The notes: a model not told the origin generated them from the letters alone. DNA of 64,000 nt from Lactuca virosa (GCA_928212115.1 CAKMRJ010004445.1:74583597-74647596), one strand, 5' to 3'. Shown: positions 34,413-46,829, counted from the stretch's first letter. Numbers and translations: made by a program.

Positions 34413-37400
34413 ATGTCTTCCAACAATGCTTCGGGTTCTAACCCTACCGGCTCCGTCTCTCTCATAAACCTTTGTGGGAGAGTCATATTCGATGGTTCCA
34501 ACTTTATGGATTGGATACAGAACATCAGGATGGTCACTCGTTATAAGGACAAGGAATATGTCCTCGACAAGGAGCTTAAGGAACTCGATGAGACTACTGT
34601 TACTGCTGAGGAGATCGCTGAATACAGGACACATGAGAGAGATGCAACCAAAGTGGCATGCATCATGATGGCCACGATGACAGCCGAGCTCCAAAAGTCC
34701 TATGAGGACTATTACCCTTTTGAGATGCACCAGGACTTGATGGAAAGGTACCATCAGAGTGCTTGTCAAGAGCGGTATGAAATAATCTCCTCCATGATAA
34801 CAACCCGGATGAAGAATGGTGAACCCATCACGGGTCACATGCAGAAAATGCAAAGGTATGTGGACCGTTTGCAGAAATTGAATTTGAACTTCCCTGAGGA
34901 GTTGGCAATTGACATCATTTTGCACTCCCTACCCTCGTGTTATGATCATTTCTGCATGACATACCACATGAACAAGGAGGAAGTTACACTCAGCAAGCTT
35001 CAAGAACGTCTGAAGACCGCCGAAAGTGGTCTTAAAAGTAAGTCGGTTGTTACTCCTACTACTCCTACAACAACCCCTGTTTTGGCTATCGGTCAAGGCA
35101 AAGGGAAGAAGAGGAAGACCCGTTCGAAGGGTACCAAGGGAAAGTCTCTTGATGGCTCCTCATCAAGTGGAACCAAAGGTGGTTCTGCTACTCCTTCTGC
35201 CATCACTAAGGATGCTGATTGCTTTTGTTGCCAGAATAAGGGGCACTGGAAGCGAAACTGCCCAAAGTACTTGCAGGATGTCAAGGATGGGAAAGTAAAA
35301 CCATCCCATGTAGGTATTTACACTATATTGTCTAATAACTCACCATATTCTAACTCTTGGGTCCTTGATACAGGTTGTGGTATTCATATATGTTGTGATT
35401 TGCAGGGCCTAAGAAGAAGTGAGGATGTGGAGCACGGGAATATAAACTTAATCATGGGAAATAGGAAGGCTTCACCTGTTACCAAGATTGGAGTTTATAC
35501 TTTGTTGCTAAGTAGTGGGTAAAAGTTATATTTAAATAAATGTGTTTACTCGTCTGAAATGGCGAGGAATATTATTTCTTTTCATGGTTTGTACAAACAA
35601 GGGTTTACCTTTTCTTTTGATAATGAAGTTGGTGGACTTAATGCTTTCTTTAATAATGTTCTTTATTTTAAAGCATTACCTTGTGATGGTGTGTATGAAA
35701 CTGTGTCGGTTGTTGATAACCTAGGAAATAATGTGATGTGTATTGATTCCTCTACTAGCTTGGATAAAGCATCATTGTGGCATTGTCGTCTTGGACATGT
35801 AAGCAAGAAACGCATAGGCCAACTCCAAAAGGGTGGAGTCTTGGAGTCATTTGACTTAAAGTCCGATGATAGATGTGAATCTTGTTTGCTTGGTAAAATA
35901 ACAAAATCACCCTTCACTGGTACTTGTGAAAGGGGTGAGGGTTTGTTGGACCTTATACATATTGATGTATGTGGACCCTTCAAAACTGCCACAAGGGATG
36001 CTAATCGCTATTATCTGACTTTTACTGATGATTATAGTATATATGGTTATGTCTACTTAATCAAGCATAAGTCAGAGACTTTTGAAAGGTTTAAAGAATT
36101 TAAACAGGAAGTAGAAAATCAATTGGGCAGGAACATTAAGATGCTTCGATCCGATCGAGGTGGTGAGTATCTTAGCACAGAGTTCCTCGACTATCTTAAG
36201 GAGTATGGGATTGTCTCACAATTGACACCTCCCAGGACACCACAGTTGAATGGTGTGGCTGAGAGGCGTAATCAAACCTTGTTGGACATGGTTCGCTCCA
36301 TGATGAGTCGAGCTTCGCTACCAATCTCATTTTGGGGGTATGCCTTAGAGACTGCCGCCCATATCCTTAATCTAGTCCCTATAGAGAAGGTTGCAAAAAC
36401 ACCTCATGAGATGTGGACCGGGAAAGTTCCCAACTTGGAACACATCAATATTTGGGGTTGCGAGGCTTTTGTGAGGCGCGAGACTCACGATAAGCTCGAA
36501 CCTCGAAGTGAGAGGTGTATTTTCATCGGCTACCCACAGAAATCCTTTGGTTACCTCTTCTACAGACCCAGTGGGAATGTGGTCTTTGTAGCAAGGAGAG
36601 GGGTCTTTCGTGAGATAGAGTTCATGAGCCAAGGAAACAGTGGGATGCAAATTGACCTTGAAGAACTTCAAGAGTCAAGTGGTGAATGAACCTCAAATCC
36701 TAGCAATCAACCTGAGGAGGAAACTCCCGTTGATCCAACTGACAAGCCTGTATCTCTGAGGCGTTCCACGAGATTTAGGAATACACCTGAGCATTACTAT
36801 GGTTTCCATATTACTGCGGAAGGTGATATACTTATCAGTGATAGTACACTGGTAAATCTGGATGAACCTAACAGCTACACGGAAGCCATGGCAGGCCCTG
36901 AGGCTGCTAAATGGAAAGAGGCTATGGACAGCGAGATACAATCCATGTATGACAATGAAGTTTGGAACTTGGTTGACAATGTACCAGGTCATAAGACAGT
37001 CGGGTGCAAATGGATCTTCAAGAAGAAGACCGACATGGATAGTAATATACACACTTATAAGGCGCGACTGGTTGCAAAGGGCTTTTCTCAAACTCCGGGA
37101 GTTGATTATGATGAGACCTTTTCACCGGTAGCAAAGATTAAGTCTATTAAGGTTATGTTAGCCATTGCTGCATTTCATGACTATGAAATATGGCAAATGG
37201 ATGTCAAAACCGCTTTCCTTAATGGGAAGTTGGCTGAGGATGTTTACATGAGTCATCCAGAGGGTTTTGTCAGCACAGAGTACCCTAATAGAGTGTGTAA
37301 TCTTGAGAAATCCATCTATGGATTGAAACAAGCACCTCGCAGATGGAATCTTTGTTTCGATGAGAAAGTCAAAGAGTTTGGCTTTTCAAGAAGTGAAGAT

Positions 37401-38390
37401 GAGTCTTGTGTATATGTCAGAGCTAGTGGGAGTATAGTTAGCTTCTTGGTGCTGTATGTGGATGACATACTGCTCATAGGAAATGACATTCCAACTTTGC
37501 AGGAGGTGAAGTCCTGGCTTAGGAAGTGTTTTTCTATGAAGGACCTTGGAGAGGCTGCCTATATCCTAGGGATAAGGATACTAAGAGACAGGAGTAAAAG
37601 ACTAATTGGACTTAGTCAGAGTACCTACTTGGATAAGGTGTTGAAAAGGTTCAACATGCAGAATTCCAAGAAAGGAGAATTACCGATCCAAAACAATGCC
37701 AAACTGAGCAAGGCTCAGAGTCCGAGTACAGAGGCTGAGATAGCTGAGATGAGTCGACTACCATATGCTTCCGCTGTTGGCTCGATCATGTATGATATGA
37801 CTTGTACCCGTCCTGATGTGGCCTTCGCCTTGAGCATGGTCAGCAGATATCAGGGGAACCCTGGCAAGGCTCACTGGACTGCGGTAAAGAATATTCTCAA
37901 GTACCTGCGGAGGACTAAGGATTGCATCCTTACCCTTGGTGGGAGTGATGACTTGAGAGTAGTAGGGTATAGTGATGTTAGCTTTCAGACTGATAGGGAT
38001 AACTTCCGCTCTCAGTCGGTTTGGGTCTTTACTCTAAATGGAGGGGCAATCACTTGGAAGAGTTCCAAGCAGGAGACGGTAGCTGATTCGACTTGTGAAT
38101 TAGAGTACATAGCAGCGAGTGAAGCGGCAAAGGAGGAGATATGGCTGAAGAACTTCATCTGAGACCTTGGAGTTGTACCAGCTATTAAGGAGCCTATGGA
38201 TATTTTCTGTGACAGCAATAGTACGGTTGCCTTAGCCAAGGAACCGAGAGATCATGGCAGATCCAGACACATTGACAGAAAACAACACTTCATAAGAGAT
38301 AAGATAGAAGAAGGACTCCTCGTGGCAAAGAGGGTATCATCATAAGAGAATCCTGCAGATCCCCCTCACGAAGGGACTGACAAGGGTTAG
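34413..38390 (+). pseudogene. Copia gag-pol polyprotein, one frame with few stops
   Basis: From the ATG at 34413 a single frame holds Gag (residues 1-260), zinc knuckle CFCCQNKGHWKRNC (270-283), protease with DTG (319-321), integrase with HCRLGHV...CESC zinc site and core residues in HIDVCGPF, DDYSIYGYV and GVAERRNQT, then RT with YVDDILLIG, and RNase H with VVGYSDVSF and CELEYIAASE. In-frame stops: TAA at 35520-35522, TGA at 36687-36689, TGA at 38160-38162 and TAA at 38343. No frameshift was needed over almost 4 kb. Order PR-IN-RT-RH proves Ty1/copia. Probably inactive now, but recently decayed. Confidence 0.9.
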
Positions 38391-39295
38391 GCATTTACAG
38401 CATGCGAGGCGCATCGGGCTGAAGGATGATATTAGTTTTACAGATCAGATAGCGATTTCTGAAACTTGTAAAATGTAATCGACATTTGATGATGAATAAA
38501 AGGTGTGTTTATTTATGAGTAAAGTGTTACTTCTTTTGTCAATTATTTACTATTGTTTCAGCTTTGCATGTTTTGACTTCCAGAATAATTTACTTTATTC
38601 AAACTTCCACAGTCGGTCATACGTCAGAAGTAGGTATGAATTAAGACTGTCATGAATTGGGCTTGTAGATGACTAAAGGTGTTTAGCCATAGCAATGGTT
38701 GCTACAACATTCATGAGTGCTCATAAGTTCTGATTATTGGAATAAACCCACGCTCACTTGCATCACTTCATGGAATTTATCTCGAGTGATCGTGAGACGG
38801 TAATATCATATAAGTCTTCAAACCTAGAGATTTGAGTTGTTGCCTATGAGTTGGTTGTGCATTGATTGCACGAAAACGCATCAGTAACTTGATGTTATAA
38901 AACGTGCCTTTGTGTATAGTTCAACAAGTAGTAGAAACAAGTATATGAGTCGAAGTTTATCTGTTCCTTCTAGTCCTTGGAGGATTAGAAGCGATATCTA
39001 GGCCCCTCGATGATTTTGTTTTGACCTATGTACCGGGCCCGGTCAGAACCTAATTGATGTGTTCAATTTAGTTCTATGTCAAACAAATCGGAAATCGGGA
39101 AACAAACTGTTGGACAATAAGCACGACGTTGTTCCATGTATTTGTCCGGTTGATATCTTGAGAACAGAGGATTATATGATCACTTATCTAAAATGGCGCT
39201 TCATAGTTCAACAGAGTTTTAAGAGCTACGATTGTCGGTTGGTTCCTGAAGTAATATAGGCAAATATAGTTATTAGACTTATCCAACTGGGAGAC
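38391..39295 (+). other. Copia 3' internal region and polypurine tract
   Basis: 900 bp without a coding signal between pol and the 3' LTR. The last bases (ATCCAACTGGGAGAC) are the purine-rich primer for plus-strand synthesis. The final 90 bp match the remnant at 4455-4564. Confidence 0.6.
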
Positions 39296-40061
39296 TGTTG
39301 GATAAGGTGTCTAAGTCCATAACTTTATTTGGTATATACTTGACCTGACCCGGCATGGTCCATTTGGGTTGCACTTCACCTGAACTGTTTGTATGGTTAA
39401 ACCTTTGAGAATTGTATGTTTATGATTTGTTAATATATTATAAGTTATAATATATTAATATGAAATCATATTATTTAATTAGTATTGATCATAAATTAAT
39501 TTAGAATTAATTTGGTGATAAAAAAGGTGACTAATTAAATTATGGGCTCTTGTATTTATATAAGTGTGGGCTAATAATCATTTGGAATGGGCTTGGCATG
39601 CATGGGAGTCCATGGATAGTCCATGGAGCTTTTAACCCATGGATCCTTGGAAAGGAAGAGTCATGGGTATTAGGGTTTACATGGATGCAACCCTAACTCC
39701 CCACACTATATAAAGGATCTTATGATGCTTGAAATGACACTAGTGGTGTGTGTGCAAGAAGGTGGCCGATTTCTACAAGCAAACATACACTCTCATAGTT
39801 TTTCCAAGTTTGTGGTGATTTGTGATTTCCATTTGAGGCATCCACATTATTGGTGCTTGGCTCTCAAACTCCAAGGAATCAACTCACTATTGAAAGGTAT
39901 GTAATTCTTCTAGCTTCTATGTTTAAAGTTCCCCATGCCATGCTAGATAGGTTATAAACCTTGGAAAAACAAATTTGCATGTATTCATAGTAAAACATAG
40001 ATCCAAGGTTTCTAGGGTTGCATGTACACCATAGGAGTGTTAGGATGCTCAAAACCCATCA
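39296..40061 (+). mobile_element. 3' LTR of the copia element
   Basis: 766 bp. It differs from the 5' LTR by about 20 substitutions and an 11-bp tandem duplication (TCCATGGATAG) near 39609-39625. TATA box at 39707-39714. Confidence 0.9.
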
Positions 40062-41040
40062 GCAACATCTTGATTGTATTTCATGATAGTTTACTTGCAT
40101 GAAACAGAATTAATCAAATCATCATAAGGGTTTTCATTCACTACAAACATATATGCTAAACTATAATAGGTATAGTTTATGGTTCGATACACTACAAACT
40201 CACTATGAAAGGTTCCGTTTACACTACAAATAGAGTTTTTCACTTACACTACATGTAAACTCGTTAAATCAGGTTGTGAGGCACTACTTCATGGTACTCT
40301 TAGAGTATTGGTTAAATCCGGTAGTTATAATCAGAGTCTCTTGTAGGGAGAGTGTGATACTTGTATATAGATCTATATTGGGATTGACAACCCACACCTA
40401 AGCTGCTTGCAACAGCTAGACCGGCAGGTCTGGGATGGTAAATGTCATAACAGTCTGACGCCTGAAGAACGTCGTCACAGGTCACTATGTCAATAGTATG
40501 GTTATAATAACTCACATAGGGAAATAACGACACATATAGTTTATGGGAATTTCTATGTTTAAAAGGGGTTTTATTTATTTAAAACTGCATACGCTATTAT
40601 AAGTATGGAAAATACTTGTACATTTCGGTCTTTGAGTCTTAAGATTGCAACTCATTTTATAAGGAAAATATCAGATTTTTCTTGAACATACACTACATTT
40701 ACAAAGAAAGGTTTTCAACTCTACATACAAAATCTTATGCACTCACCAACTTAATTGTTGACACTCTTTCAAAATTACTTGTATTCTCACGTAATCAATG
40801 AAATCAGGTAATTACCAGCTTTTGTGGATGGAATGCTACAGCGTTAGACAATCCATTTTATCATTATATTGTAATCGATTTTGAAACATGTAACTCATGA
40901 AACCATGTAACTTTCTCGATTATATTTATGATGGTTGTATCTACTTCGATCACTATTATACTCGTTGTTATGATACTATACATGAAGTCCTCCACCCCCG
41001 GACGTTTCCGCCATCATTGGTTTGGGGGTGTGACAATAAC

Positions 41041-42417
41041 TGGTCCTAAGACACTGATCCAAGGAATGCAAGTTGACAGACCTTGATTAAAGGGCAATTT
41101 TCATGGAAAGAATAAAATTCTTCCAATATAATCAGCAAGAAGTAATCCATCGTGAAGATCGTAGCTTGAATAAATATCCAATAATAAACTCTTTCGTGAA
41201 GACAATAAATCTAGTCTTGTAAAATCATTCTTCACAAAAGTGCTTCAGATCATGGGTTGCAGTGGTAAAAATTGTTGTTAATAAAAATAATTGGTTTTTT
41301 TAAAAAATGGTGTTAAAATAAAACTTGGTGTTAAAAAAATGGTACATGTTAGGGTTTAGTTTTGGCGAAAAAAAGAGGGCTAAAAAATGGTAATTAAAAA
41401 TAATTGGTGATAATTAAAAAAGGTTAAATGAGTGTTAAATAAAATAAAAAAATAATACTGAAAAAAAAGAGATTGCGGTATATAAAAAAATGGGGGTTGC
41501 GTTTTTTTTAGAATAGTAAGGGATGAAGAGGGTTAGAACTAAGGATGAGGGATTGGATAGTGTTGCGAGGAGGGCTGAGATGAGAAGGGAGGAGAGGCTA
41601 TGGTGTTGAGAAAAAAGAGTTTAATCTTTGAATAATATTGAGATAGATGCGTAATTAATTAGACTTTAATGGATCTTTTAAAGAAGCTCAACAATAACTA
41701 GAATGCGGAATAATAAGGAAGTGATATAGCAACAAGTTAACTTAAAATATAAACAAGTAAATAACACTTAGTTGAATTGTAACAAGACTTGCAATCAAGA
41801 TCCGGTTAGTAAATGATGAACAAATAAAGATAATAGACAATATGAGAAAGAGACTTTTGTATTTCAATATATCGATTGCACACATAAAAGATAATGGAAG
41901 TGGAGATCTATTTACATTGATCAACAAGATCATCTATTTATAGAGAAAAATAGTACATGTTAAAATATAAAATAAGAGTAACTTGGGCGGCCCTACTGCC
42001 CATGCCCATGACTATTTTGGATAGTCTTGCAAGAAATGTCAGCATAGATCTGATCATTGTACTATCTGTGAAAAGACAGGAAAGTCATATTTATACTCCG
42101 GTAGATTTCTCCTCTTCAGTGTAGTTCAAAAACATACAAGGCTCTTCTCTAAGACTTAACTCCTCGCCGATTCCTTTGAATCATCAAGTATGCAGTATGG
42201 CTCACACACTTCAGCTGCCGAGGGTTACTTTATGTCTTAACAATTTCCCACTAAGTGACCTCGTGACTTTTACCATTTACTTGTTGAGTTTGAAGAACTT
42301 AATTAGGATCCACAAAAATACTCTAACTCGGAATATCCAGTTTATTCTTCTTTTAATTTCATGCTTGACCTTATCAGTTGTGTATTTGGATTTTTTGGTC
42401 AGCAGAAGGATGTCTTC
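41041..42417 (-). other. Internal region of the non-autonomous element after its ORF
   Basis: 1.4 kb of AT-rich sequence; 41270-41640 is dominated by A-rich and TGGTAA-like words. No convincing coding region or repeat array. In element orientation it follows the long ORF. Confidence 0.35.
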
Positions 42418-45250
42418 TAGTTTTTTCTTGCTACACCGATGGATGGACCGAGCAAAGAGAAAGTTCTTTGGAGCACACTTGGTTGTTCGGAAAATAAGGC
42501 TAAGTTTGGATAGTTGGTGACTCCTAGATTCAGTTCTTGTATTCTTTCGGTGATGAAGTGTGGGGGTTCGAGAGGTTGTAGTTCAAGTTTTGCCTATAGA
42601 ACTGGATGAATCTCAACATAATTAGTGGCAAAATCACCAAGCAGGGACCGAAGATAGGTGAAAACTCTTAGGTAAGGATTCTTCATTTTGTGATGTTTTT
42701 CAATTTTGTGACTGAAGACTTTTGTAATCAAGAATAGCTCTTCGGGATTCATCTTCGGAAAATCAGCCTACGTCCTGTAGTTCTCTTTGCCAAAGTGCAC
42801 CATAGTATACTGAAAGAATTGAGCTTTGAGAAATGATCTTGGTTTGTAGTTGGTGACCTCGTCCAGTGTGTCATTTGACTAGATCGTGTTTACAGGTGCT
42901 TTCATATGCTTGTTGTGAAAAAGAGTTAACCTCTCGAACTCCATGGGTAGTCTTCTGGAATCTAGAATCCATAGATAGAAGTCTTCAAACACCTTATAGA
43001 ACGTCCCATTGGGGGATAGAGGAATGTCCCAATATATGTTTTCACCTGGGGGGAGAGTAGGTGAGATGAGGAACATAATCTTCATCTAGAAGTCTGCGAC
43101 ATGGATTCACCCATGAATTGATTAAGGTTTTATCAAAGGTTGTGTCGACTTCCTGAGCATGCCAGATTTCGTCAGCCAGTTGGGCAGCTCTCCAATCCCT
43201 TTTCTTTTGCCTTGTGGCCGGGGAGTCGTCTGACCGATCAGAATACATAACATCTTCTTCATTTGGCTTTTGAAGAGATTTTAGAGGAGATTGAACTGGG
43301 GATTGATTTCTTTGGGGAGATGGGGATTTGTATCTTTCTTCGGTAGTGGAAATGTCCACAATCTTGGATTTTACCCTTTTGAGGAAGAAGGCTTAGATTT
43401 CTCCTCAAATAAAGCCTTCAACTCATCCAGTTTTGAGAAGACTATGGAAAATTGGAACATGGCTTTCATGTTCACATCATTTGTTGTCATTAGGTTTGGG
43501 TTTTTGATGAATTGAGAAATATCTCTGCAGAAGGTAAGAGTTTCATTTAGTGTTTCCTTGGCCTTGAGCGATCTTTGAAGACCTCTGATTGTTTCTTGAA
43601 GTTCAGCATACCATACTTCAAAGGAATCATGAGTTGCGTTAATCAGATGAGTGGTTTTCTGTTGTTGCTCTTCGGTCACTTTCTAGAGTTGTTCCTTGAG
43701 AGCTTTAACCTCTGTATGACCTCTTCTTCTTTCTTCAAGAATTGTGCGTGATTTTTCTTCCGTTGATCATCAAGAGCCGCAAGGCCCTATTCAATCTTCA
43801 AAATTATATGTTAGGCTGCATGTTTTTCATGAGCCTCAATTTAAATAATTTGTTCTTCAAGAGATTGAAGCATAGACGGAGGTAGAGTTTGCTATGGTTG
43901 AGTTAGGAATTTTTGTGGTTGTTGTTGTGATGTTTGAACTACAGAAAGAATTCGATCGATTTTGCTTTGTAGATCAAGGAATTCTTTTCTTGATACCATG
44001 GATTTCTTCTTCTTCTTCTTCTTCTCCTTAATTTTGGAGGTCAAGATCTGGGATCCACTCGATTCCTAGAGGTAAATAAACATAGGAAAGTCTTGTACAG
44101 TTGGTTCCTTGTTTACCTCGGTATAGTTGTCATCGTCTTGATCGAGAAGTGGATCTGTGTTGAGTCTCACTTTGGTGCTCCCTTGGAAGGATCCTTTTGG
44201 AGTTGATGAAGAAGACGAAGGAGGAGGAGGAGAGGGAGGTTGGGCTCCTCCGGTCTAAGCTCCTTCTCTGGCATGAGCTTTACGAACTGTTTCTTCCATC
44301 ATTGCCATCTAGGCTCTGTTTTTGGCCAAATCGTGAGCTTTTTTCATGTTGATGATGATTTAGGCTAAGTATGAGGCCACTTGACGATTTGATTCCTCTT
44401 TCTTTTGTTGGATCCGTAACGACTACTCCTTCCTTGCTCTGATTTCTCGTTTATGAGCTTCGAACTTTTGGATTTCTTCGTCGGTGACTGGTATGTAGTT
44501 CGTCCAACTGTCACATAAAAGATAAGAATCTGCACCAGTTACCACCAGGGTGTCCCTTTGGGTTCATGGTTCCTTGACCAATGAGGCTCCCTGTGTCTAA
44601 TCCTCTTGATATTGATGTAGGGCGTATAGGATATCCAGATCTTCCTAAGTCTCCTTGGTCTACAACCAAGTTTGGTCTCGGGTCTGTTCTGGCTAGGGTC
44701 TCTGAAGAAGGACCCTGCGGTGCATTATGTGTTTTTATGTATGTGTAGTTGAATAAAAAATGGAGTTCAGCTCCTTTAGGGTAAATATGTGTTGTTGTTT
44801 TCTCCCGGAGACCTTGGGAGATTGATCGCCTTTAGGATCGGCTTGGAATCCTAATTGGATTCTATCTCCAATCGAGTATGCTAAAATAGATTCACTTGAT
44901 GAATATGAGTGGATGGATGGGGGTCTTTCAGGTGACTCAGCGTTGAGTCCAATGCCTACCGGGAACTTTTGAGAGTCTCCAGTATAGGCCTTGTGACGCT
45001 TTTGGCCAGTAGGAGAGGTTGTAGAAGCTTTTTGCTTCCTTAACAGAGGTTAAGAGTCTTCAAGTTCTTCCTCATTCAAAGGGTCTGCAGTATGATGAGG
45101 TTCTGATGTCGGATGAACCTCGGTGGATGGTTTGGTAACCGTAGACCTTTTTCTCTTGGTTTTGGTTTTCTCAACTGCCTTAGAAGTTTTCTTCTTAACA
45201 ATTTGTTTGTTCCGATTTGCCTTTGGTGCAGTGACAGGGTTAATAGATTA
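42418..45250 (-). pseudogene. Long degenerate ORF of the non-autonomous LTR element, function unknown
   Basis: Minus-strand translation gives a near-continuous protein signal over 2.8 kb with at least two frameshifts (one near 43080). In order: a basic Lys-rich part (KKKTSKAVEKTKTKRKRSTV, near 45170), a Ser/Pro-rich acidic part, a Gln/Lys-rich coiled coil (44500-43400), the frame 43679-43371, the frame 43359-43042, then a more globular C-terminus (PRSFLKAQFFQYTMVHFGKE near 42800; YLRVFTYLRSLLGDFATNYV near 42650). In-frame stops are TAG or TAA. I see no zinc knuckle, protease, RT or integrase motif. Similar long ORFs of unknown role are known in plant non-autonomous retroelements, but I cannot name a family. 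Confidence 0.6.
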
Positions 45251-46490
45251 TGAAGGGGGGAAGGAAGAGAGGCTACAGTGGAGGGTGAGCATGTATTCGG
45301 TGGTTGGAAAATAATAGGTGTGTGAAGGTCTGCAGTGAAGGCTTAGGCGGGTGGATTGCAAAGACAGGGCAGAGAGGAGTGAAGGATGCGAAGAACAAGG
45401 AGATTGTATCGAGGAGTTGGCGGAAGTTGATTATGAGGAGGCAGGTAGTGAAGAGTATGGAGGTTGCGAAGAGCGGAGGCATATGGTATGCTTCACTCTG
45501 CGGTAAGCGATTGACAGAACACGAAAGTAGCGGTTGCAGTATAAGTCTTCAGTGTAGGGCTTATGGTCTGCGGTTTCTCGGAGTGAGAGGGACCGCAGAG
45601 GCTGCTCATGAGAGGACTTCCAACAGACTTTGGTGTGGCCTTTACACCTTGGAATAGGCAATTTATTGGTTAGATTTTGGTCTTCGGTGCTGGCTACCGA
45701 GGATTAGCATGTTGATGACAAAAAAGCCATTTTTTCATGAAATTTGATACCGAAAAGGCTATAACTTCGTGTTAATCCATGAAAATGATTTCTAAAGCAT
45801 ATGGGATAAGGTGGGGTGTTGGGAAGATGAAAAAAAAGTGGTAGAAAGTATGAGAGAGAAACGCAAAGAGTAAGGATAAGGTATGGGTTTAAAGTAAAAC
45901 TATGGGTGTAGGTTGCTTGTCACATGGGAATTGTCAGGAAAGCATGGGTAAAGAAAATGGTGGAGTACTCTTTTAATAAAAAAAAGTAAAAGGATGTACA
46001 CTTTTCAAAGTCCTTCAACATATCTATCAAGCATTAACCAGCTTTATAGAAACAACAAGAACATCATACATTTGGTGATTTCTCATGTGAAGATAATGAA
46101 TTCAAAAGAATAAGTTGATGATGTCTTCAAGAAAAATCTTCTCCAATCTCCATAATACCCAAGATATTTTGTCTATTTCCATAGCATCAAGATGCCTGGA
46201 GCAGAATTTTCAAGTGAGCTAGACAATAAATATCCCTTCTTCTTCTTCTTCTTCTTCTTCTTCTTCTTCTTCAACAACAAGATAAAATCTTTGTAAAAAC
46301 ATATTTGCTTGAAATAATTGCTTGAAATATTTGCTTGAAATAATCAACACTTCAAAAGTCGAAAACTCATCATAAAAAAATTTTCCGGTTGTGAACCCAG
46401 AAATTCTTGTATGAAAATTGAAAATCACAAGATGAAAGTAGTTGATTGGGAGTCGTTCTTTTGAAATAATTGCTTAGGTCTTCAAGGTAT
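45251..46490 (-). other. Leader of the non-autonomous element
   Basis: 1.2 kb between primer site and ORF. A (CTT)n array is at 46229-46272. Around 45480-45660 words related to TGCGGT/ACCGCAG recur. The plus-strand frame 45304-45657 has no family resemblance and is not taken as a gene. Confidence 0.35.
46229..46272. repeat. (CTT)n microsatellite
   Basis: About 14 CTT units in the leader of the non-autonomous element. Confidence 0.9.
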
Positions 46491-46503
46491 GGCTCTGATA
46501 CCA
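46491..46503 (-). promoter_or_regulatory. Primer-binding site, initiator tRNA-Met
   Basis: On minus: TGGTATCAGAGCC, two bases from the 5' LTR at 46506. A perfect copy of the canonical site. Confidence 0.9.
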
Positions 46504-46505
46504 AT

Positions 46506-46829
46506 TGTAGGAACCCATTTCGACGGTCGACTTCTGCGGAATAATATGATCTTGAGATTTAACGATAACAAAATATATGAAGAACATAAGATGAGTAATC
46601 CGATGATATTAATAGAAATAGCCTTTACAACTTTGAAGAACACTTCTATGGGAGAGATCCTAACCGAGAGTTTCTCTCTAACTAAAACAAAAGACTACAT
46701 TTTAGGTGCACACATAACTAATGACCACTCCATCTCTATTTATAGAGAGAGGTACCTAACAAACAATAAAAAGGAATAAAATAACCTAACTATTACTCAT
46801 AATATGTGGAGCATTTCCATGCTCGAACA
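46506..46829 (-). mobile_element. 5' LTR of the non-autonomous element
   Basis: 324 bp, direct repeat of 25018-25342. TATA box (TATAAATA on minus) at 46737-46744. Directly outside is TCCTT (46830-46834), matching 25013-25017. Confidence 0.9.

Larger units (their letters stand above)
28411..40061 (+). mobile_element. Full-length Ty1/copia element, 11.65 kb with a nested solo LTR
   Basis: LTRs at 28411-29163 and 39296-40061 are near-identical (about 20 substitutions by eye, plus an 11-bp tandem duplication in the 3' copy). The flanks GCTAC (28406-28410) and GCAAC (40062-40066) are a TSD with one mismatch. Internal order: PBS, 5' leader with ACTCGNCGAGT dyads, nested solo LTR (29265-32997, minus), more leader, then one gag-pol frame from 34413 to about 38390, a 900-bp 3' region and the polypurine tract. 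Without the nested LTR it is about 7.9 kb. At the commonly used plant rate this LTR divergence implies roughly one million years (inference). Confidence 0.9.
26488..41035 (+). mobile_element. Solo LTR (copy d), TSD ATAAC, split by a copia element
   Basis: It begins TGTGACAATCGTCAATTTC at 26488 and ends GGTTTGGGGGTGTGACA at 41035. ATAAC is present on both sides (26483-26487, 41036-41040). Its two parts, 26488-28410 and 40062-41035 (about 2.9 kb together), are collinear with copies c and e. The copia element at 28411-40061 is inserted in it. Features: CT-rich U3, TATA box 26935-26940, CTCCGGAA motif cluster 27018-27420, the TAGATCTATATTGGGATTGACA signature near 40369. Noncoding. Confidence 0.85.
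25018..46829 (-). mobile_element. Non-autonomous LTR element inserted in chromovirus RNase H (TSD TCCTT)
   Basis: Two direct LTRs (25018-25342 and 46506-46829) bound the element, with TCCTT on both outer sides (25013-25017 and 46830-46834). Removing the element and one TSD copy restores the chromovirus RNase H frame. A PBS for initiator tRNA-Met lies at 46491-46503 and a purine tract at 25343-25361, so it is on minus. Its own internal sequence is about 6.6 kb (25343-26487 plus 41036-46505); the rest is nested insertion. It has one long degenerate ORF (42.4-45.25 kb) and no recognisable gag knuckle, protease, integrase or RT. About 31 differences in 324 bp between LTRs suggest an old insertion. 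Confidence 0.85.

Noticed and set aside
42176..42520. 114-codon plus-strand frame
   Set aside because: It is antisense to the C-terminal part of the degenerate minus-strand ORF, which has the better coding signal.
45304..45657. 117-codon plus-strand frame
   Set aside because: Antisense to the leader of the non-autonomous element, no domain resemblance, surrounded by short-word repeats.
46491..46503. tRNA-Met-like sequences here and at other PBS sites as tRNA genes
   Set aside because: Only 12-18 bases matching a tRNA 3' end next to LTR ends; no cloverleaf.
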